A stretch of DNA of 64,000 bases from Membranipora membranacea (lineage: Eukaryota; Bryozoa; Gymnolaemata; Cheilostomatida; Membraniporidae), in assembly GCA_914767715.1 (NCBI GenBank), contig OU612071.1, forward strand, positions 1,610,001-1,674,000, written 5' to 3'. Positions 63,923 to 64,000 of the stretch are shown one piece after another. The notes under the pieces were generated by a model. The model was given only the letters and a program-made list of their open reading frames with translations, made no database searches and was not told the origin of the DNA. The translations under genes and the position numbers were made by a program. Every line of letters begins with the position of its first letter. Position 1 is the stretch's first letter.

Positions 63923-64000
63923 TTTTCAAAAGAGATTATTCTAGGATTGCTTTCAGAACAATGTAACTAACTCATAATCACAAAAAAATGAATGATACCT

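Larger units (their letters stand above)
61464..63988. mobile_element. 2.5-kb nonautonomous element with about 50-bp inverted ends
   Basis: Ends carry inverted copies of 'cacattgttctgaaagcaat' + 'cctaga' (61,485-61,510 and complement near 63,943-63,968). An 8-bp repeat, TGAATGAT, flanks it (61456-61463 and 63989-63996), and R1 shows the same site uninterrupted. It contains the hAT-like element and SINE below; otherwise AT-rich and non-coding. The 8-bp duplication suggests hAT, but the terminal bases are not typical. Confidence 0.7.

Overview
This window is metazoan genomic DNA: AT-rich, with spliced genes (GT-AG introns) and a very high load of transposable elements in all states of decay. 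The clearest host gene is a fibrillar-type collagen on the minus strand (about 36.6-46.1 kb): Gly-X-Y exons followed by a COLFI C-propeptide domain. There are also two copies of a large cytoplasmic-type protein family with ankyrin repeats, a DUF294-like nucleotidyltransferase (NTase) domain and TPR repeats. Together with tRNA-derived SINEs, CR1/Jockey-type LINEs, P-element/THAP9-like transposase remnants and hAT-type nonautonomous elements, this suggests an invertebrate (sponge, cnidarian or another marine group). I cannot fix the taxon from the sequence. Nothing looks bacterial.

Layout. 0-10.3 kb: a duplicated block (copies at 1-3547 and 6787-10337, partial third copy at 5213-6600) carrying P-element-like transposase C-terminal remnants and fragments of a LINE endonuclease, with a decayed LINE reverse-transcriptase part at 3.5-4.9 kb. 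10.3-15.8 kb: mostly featureless DNA with small foldback elements. 15.8-20.9 kb (minus): an ankyrin-NTase-TPR gene broken three ways: a 903-bp hAT-like element in the ankyrin exon, a 1-nt frameshift in the NTase/TPR exon, and a LINE fragment fused in frame to its 3' end. 21.2-27.7 kb: interspersed repeats, a second copy of the same hAT-like element, a TIR MITE and a nearly full-length but frameshifted LINE. 28-36.5 kb: repeats, degenerate tRNA-derived SINEs, long repeat R1, and a minisatellite built from a SINE A-box.

36.5-46.2 kb: the collagen gene (minus strand). A young Ty3/Gypsy-like LTR retrotransposon on the plus strand (40,435-44,623, visually identical 226-bp LTRs) lies between two collagen exons and makes up all but 7 nt of that intron. 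The last collagen exon carries an apparent 1-nt insertion, and the chain lacks two of the eight classical propeptide cysteines. 46.2-48.4 kb: a 30-bp minisatellite and repeat R2. 48.4-56.3 kb: no gene recognised. 56.3-59.7 kb (minus): second NTase-TPR copy, 5'-truncated by repeat R3 and carrying one frameshift. 59.7-64 kb: a nest of insertions (R3, then a 2.5-kb TIR element, which in turn holds a 1.2-kb hAT-like element and a SINE), ordered by target-site duplications.

All gene models are hand-read from splice motifs and family conservation. No alignment, transcript or database evidence was available.
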